A stretch of 8,034 bases of DNA from assembly GCA_003164075.1 (NCBI GenBank), contig PLRZ01000446.1:4275-12308 (forward strand), given 5' to 3'. Below, in pieces: positions 5,376-8,034 of this stretch. The notes beneath the pieces are model-generated. The model had not been told where the DNA came from. It made no database searches and was given only the letters and a program-made list of their open reading frames with translations. The stretch is from Bryobacterales bacterium (lineage in GTDB: Bacteria; Acidobacteriota; Terriglobia; Bryobacterales; Bryobacteraceae). Within the stretch, counting starts at the first letter, position 1. Each line of letters begins with the position of its first letter. The position numbers were made by a program, and so were the translations under genes.

Positions 5376-7649
5376 GTGACATCGGGACAACGCCCGGCAA
5401 CGGTCAAGGTGGTGGTCGCAACCACCGTGATGTTGTCTTTCATTTCCTTCTGGCGGGCCGCCGCCATCGTGCTCAGCGACCTGGCATCGTCGGCTTACTA
5501 CGTCGGCGGCATCGCCGAACAGGCCATCGGCAAGGCAGCGCCCTGGTTCATCCTGGCGATCATGCTGTTTTCCTACGCCGTGCGCGCCATCTACATCGAG
5601 AGCTGTTCGATGTTCGTGCGCGGCGGCGTGTACAAAGTGGTGCACGAGGCCATGGGCGGCACCCTGGCCAAATTCTCGGTCTCGGCGCTGATGTTCGACT
5701 ACGTGCTCACCGGGCCCATCAGTGCGGTCAGCGCGGGCCTGTATCTGGGCGGCCTCATCAATGAGACCGGCCAGCATCTGCACATCCCCGGGATGCACGT
5801 CTTTCCGCCCTATTTCGCGGCCGGCTTCGCGGCGGTGGTCACCATCTATTTCTGGCGCAAGAACATCATCGGGATCCACGAATCCAGCGAGAAGGCCCTG
5901 CGCATCATGCAAATCACCACCGTCATGGTGGTCATCCTGATCGTGTGGTGCCTGGTCACGATTTTCAAGGGCCCCTTCCAACCGGTGCCGCTGCCGATTC
6001 CAGCCAATCTCAAGTTCAGCCCCGAAGCTCTGGGATGGTTGAAGGGCACGGCGGGGCCCTCCATCACGATCATCGCCGTGATGATCGGGCTGGGACACTC
6101 TCTGTTGGCCATGAGCGGCGAAGAGAGCCTGGCGCAGGTGAATCGCGAGATCGCGCACCCCAAGCTGAAGAATCTGGAGCGCGCGGGGTTCGTGATCTTC
6201 ATCTACAGCATGCTTTTTACCTCGCTGGTTTCCTTCTTCGCGGTGATGATCATCCCGGACACGGCGCGGCAAGGTTTTCTGGATAACCTGATCGGCGGGC
6301 TCTCCATGTACCTGGCCGGGCCGATCATGGCGCGCCTCCTGTTTCATGGATTCGTGGTGCTGGTGGGAACCCTGATTCTGGCGGGCGCTGTGAATACGGC
6401 CATCATCGGGTCGAACGGCGTGCTCAATCGCGTGGCCGAAGACGGCGTGCTGCCGGACTGGTTCCGCCATCCGCACAAGAAATTCGGCACTACGTCGCGG
6501 CTGATCAACCTGATTGTGCTGCTGCAACTGATCACCATCATGATCAGCCGGGGCGATGTCTACATGCTCGGCGAGGCCTACGCCTTCGGCGTGGTGTGGA
6601 GCTTCGCTATGAAGGCGCTGTCGGTGCTGGTGCTGCGCTACAAGCAACCCGGCGCGCGCGATTGGAAGGTGCCGCTCAATTTCCACATCGGCAAAACCGA
6701 AATCCCGTTGGGACTGATGATGATCACGGTAACGTTGTTCGCCCTGGCCATCATCAACGTGCTCACCAAGAAGGTGGCCACCATTTCGGGCGTGACTTTC
6801 ACCATTGTGTTTTTCATCGTGTTTGAGCTGTCGGACATTGCCAACCGCAAACGCAAGGCCGGGCACGGCAACGAGATGGAGAAGTTCCGCCTGGATCCCA
6901 GCGACGAAGTTTCCTGCGAAGGCGTCAGCGTGCGGCCGGGCAATGTGCTGGTAGCGGTACGCAATCCCAACCGTCTGCAGCACCTGCAGCGTGTGCTGGA
7001 TAAAACCGATACGCGCAAGATGGACATCGTGGTACTTTCGGTGCGGCAGGTAACGCAGGCCGGTTCGGGCGAGCACGCGCTCGATACCGATCAGATTTTT
7101 TCGGACGACGAGACCAACGTGTTTACGCACGTGGTGACCCTGGCGGAAAAGACCGGCAAGCACGTGGAGTTGATGGTAGTGCCCGGTTCGAACCCCTACG
7201 AAGCGGTGGTGCAGACGGCCGCGCGGCTGCAATCGTCGCGCATCGTGATGGGGCTTTCGCCCAAGCTGACGCCCTCCGAGCAGGGCGCGGAGGTGGGGTA
7301 CCAGTGGGAGCAACTGCCCGAGCCGCGGCCGTCGCTTTCGCTCGAAATTGTCCTGGAGAACCAGAAGGACACGGTGTTTTTCAACCTGGGTCCGCATCCG
7401 CCGCGCCTCTGGCCGGAGGACATCGACCTGGCCCACCGCCTGTGGCTGGAGTTGAGCGCCAAGGGCCCGGGCGCCAAGCTCCATCATCGCGACATCATCG
7501 GCGTGGCCCTGCGGCGCATGAGCACGGAGCTGCATTCCGACCGGTCGCCGGAAGTGTTCGGAGACATTCAGCGGGAAGTGACCAACGGCCACGGGTCGGC
7601 CGAGCCGCCGGAAACGCCGGAAACGCCGGGAACGCCGGAAGCCGAGTGA
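5376..7649 (+). CDS. APC-family amino acid/amine permease with C-terminal USP-like domain
   Basis: This is a 757-residue inner-membrane transporter of the APC superfamily. About twelve hydrophobic segments are visible (near 12-33, 57-74, 100-126, 143-160, 177-197, 228-247, 269-294, 320-345, 375-392, 400-420, 443-463, 468-487), with the unwound TM1-type stretch SFISFWRAAAIVLSDLASSA. After a basic linker (NRKRKAGHGNE) comes a soluble region (about 520-630) starting GNVLVAVRNP and ending SSRIVMGLSP, resembling a universal-stress-protein fold; such domains can bind nucleotides and regulate transport. Residues 630-735 are less recognisable, and the tail is a PET repeat. GTG 5376 is the start: an in-frame TAG sits directly before it and GGGAGAG lies about 9 bases upstream. 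Substrate is unknown. The next gene starts 4 bases after the stop, suggesting cotranscription. Confidence 0.88.
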   Translation: MTSGQRPATVKVVVATTVMLSFISFWRAAAIVLSDLASSAYYVGGIAEQAIGKAAPWFILAIMLFSYAVRAIYIESCSMFVRGGVYKVVHEAMGGTLAKFSVSALMFDYVLTGPISAVSAGLYLGGLINETGQHLHIPGMHVFPPYFAAGFAAVVTIYFWRKNIIGIHESSEKALRIMQITTVMVVILIVWCLVTIFKGPFQPVPLPIPANLKFSPEALGWLKGTAGPSITIIAVMIGLGHSLLAMSGEESLAQVNREIAHPKLKNLERAGFVIFIYSMLFTSLVSFFAVMIIPDTARQGFLDNLIGGLSMYLAGPIMARLLFHGFVVLVGTLILAGAVNTAIIGSNGVLNRVAEDGVLPDWFRHPHKKFGTTSRLINLIVLLQLITIMISRGDVYMLGEAYAFGVVWSFAMKALSVLVLRYKQPGARDWKVPLNFHIGKTEIPLGLMMITVTLFALAIINVLTKKVATISGVTFTIVFFIVFELSDIANRKRKAGHGNEMEKFRLDPSDEVSCEGVSVRPGNVLVAVRNPNRLQHLQRVLDKTDTRKMDIVVLSVRQVTQAGSGEHALDTDQIFSDDETNVFTHVVTLAEKTGKHVELMVVPGSNPYEAVVQTAARLQSSRIVMGLSPKLTPSEQGAEVGYQWEQLPEPRPSLSLEIVLENQKDTVFFNLGPHPPRLWPEDIDLAHRLWLELSAKGPGAKLHHRDIIGVALRRMSTELHSDRSPEVFGDIQREVTNGHGSAEPPETPETPGTPEAE
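7608..7643 (+). repeat. In-frame 9-bp tandem repeat at the permease C-terminus
   Basis: Four units follow one another: CCGGAAACG (7608-7616), CCGGAAACG (7617-7625), CCGGGAACG (7626-7634) and CCGGAAGCC (7635-7643). They encode PETPETPGTPEA just before the stop codon. The period of 9 keeps the frame, so unit number can change by replication slippage without disrupting the protein. Confidence 0.9.
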
Positions 7650-7653
7650 CCGT

Positions 7654-8034
7654 GTGCGCTACGCCTTTCGCAGCCTTGCCAAAAGCCCCGGCTTCGCGGC
7701 GGTTGCCATCTTCACGCTGGCGGTAGGCATCGGCGCCAACACCGCGGTTTTCAGCGTAGCCAACGCACTGCTGCTGCGGCCGCTGCCGTACGCGCGGCCC
7801 GACCGTCTGGTGCTCCTCGATCTCCAGCGCAAGGATTCCGAGACTGGCGGCAGCCCGCTCTCCTGGCCGCGCTTCACCGAGGTGAGCCAAAGCCAGCGCT
7901 CTTTTTCGAACCTGGCGGCGTTCACCAGCGAGAACTTTACGCTCACCGGGCGCGGCAATCCGGAGCAGCTCGCGGCCGCGCGCGTGACGTGGAATTTCTT
8001 CAATACGCTGGGCGTGCGGCTGGCCGCGGGGCGC
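7654..8034 (+). CDS. ADOP/MacB-like ABC-type permease, N-terminal fragment
   Basis: The frame runs from GTG 7654 to the right edge (127 codons, no stop). It starts VRYAFRSLAKSPGFAAVAI and continues TLAVGIGANTAVFSVANALL, then LRPLPYARPDRLV: the signature start of the acidobacterial 'duplicated orphan permease' (ADOP) family, related to the MacB/FtsX permeases, with one membrane helix near residues 15-36. The visible rest is the beginning of the periplasmic MacB_PCD domain (SWPRFTEVSQSQRSFSNLAAF, then FFNTLGVRLAAGR). Full members are usually around 800 residues and often lack an adjacent ATPase gene, so their role is poorly defined. GTG 7654 was chosen as it begins the conserved RYAFRxLxKSPGF block; ribosome-site support is weak (GGAAG, 12 bases upstream, inside the permease gene). 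It lies 4 bases after the permease stop. Confidence 0.9.
   Translation, partial: MRYAFRSLAKSPGFAAVAIFTLAVGIGANTAVFSVANALLLRPLPYARPDRLVLLDLQRKDSETGGSPLSWPRFTEVSQSQRSFSNLAAFTSENFTLTGRGNPEQLAAARVTWNFFNTLGVRLAAGR

Noticed and set aside
5340..7592. 750-codon open frame on the minus strand opposite the permease gene
   Set aside because: The translation is rich in His, Gln, Asp and Arg with no domain, as expected for the mirror of a GC-rich gene; the plus-strand frame has clear membrane segments, family motifs and a ribosome site.
1..8034. CRISPR array, tRNA, rRNA, transposase, integrase or defence-system genes
   Set aside because: No spaced repeat array, cloverleaf, rRNA-like stretch or recombinase motif was seen on either strand by eye.

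Overview
The window looks like ordinary chromosome from an Acidobacteriota bacterium, probably of the Solibacter/Bryobacter type. The reasons are the high GC content, a MacB-like 'ADOP' permease starting at the right edge, a Tat-signal aldo/keto reductase of the MDRRDFLK type, and an amino acid permease with a C-terminal USP-like domain. This placement comes from recognising protein families; no search was run.

Layout. 1-179 (+): C-terminal end of a family-5 uracil-DNA glycosylase. 270-1193 (+): Tat-exported aldo/keto reductase. 1204-1720 (-): a VapBC-type toxin-antitoxin locus with an intact antitoxin (1496-1720) and a PIN toxin broken by an internal, frame-shifting deletion (1204-1496). 1721-2129: no convincing gene. 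2130-2387 (+): small protein with two membrane segments. 2388-2712: no convincing gene. 2713-2729 (+): a sigma-54 promoter match, serving 2761-3228, a secreted Gly/Tyr/Arg-repeat protein that ends at a good intrinsic terminator (3257-3290). 3323-3719 (-): a second toxin-antitoxin locus, with an intact YgiT-type zinc-finger antitoxin and a DUF4258-like toxin that is also internally deleted and frame-shifted. 3890-5197 (-): CCA-adding enzyme/poly(A) polymerase family protein. 5376-7649 (+): APC-type permease fused to a cytoplasmic USP-like domain. 7654 to the end (+): N-terminal part of an ADOP/MacB-type permease.

How the parts relate. These are mostly independent genes: DNA repair, tRNA 3'-end maturation, amino acid or amine transport, and a secreted protein under probable sigma-54 control. 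The most striking pattern is that two unrelated toxin-antitoxin loci about 2 kb apart have decayed in the same way. Each keeps an intact antitoxin with its overlap junction and has lost the middle of its toxin. I see no CRISPR array, tRNA, rRNA, transposase or integrase, and no evidence for a wholly new multi-gene system. The most promising leads are the parallel toxin decay and the sigma-54-driven hexapeptide-repeat protein.
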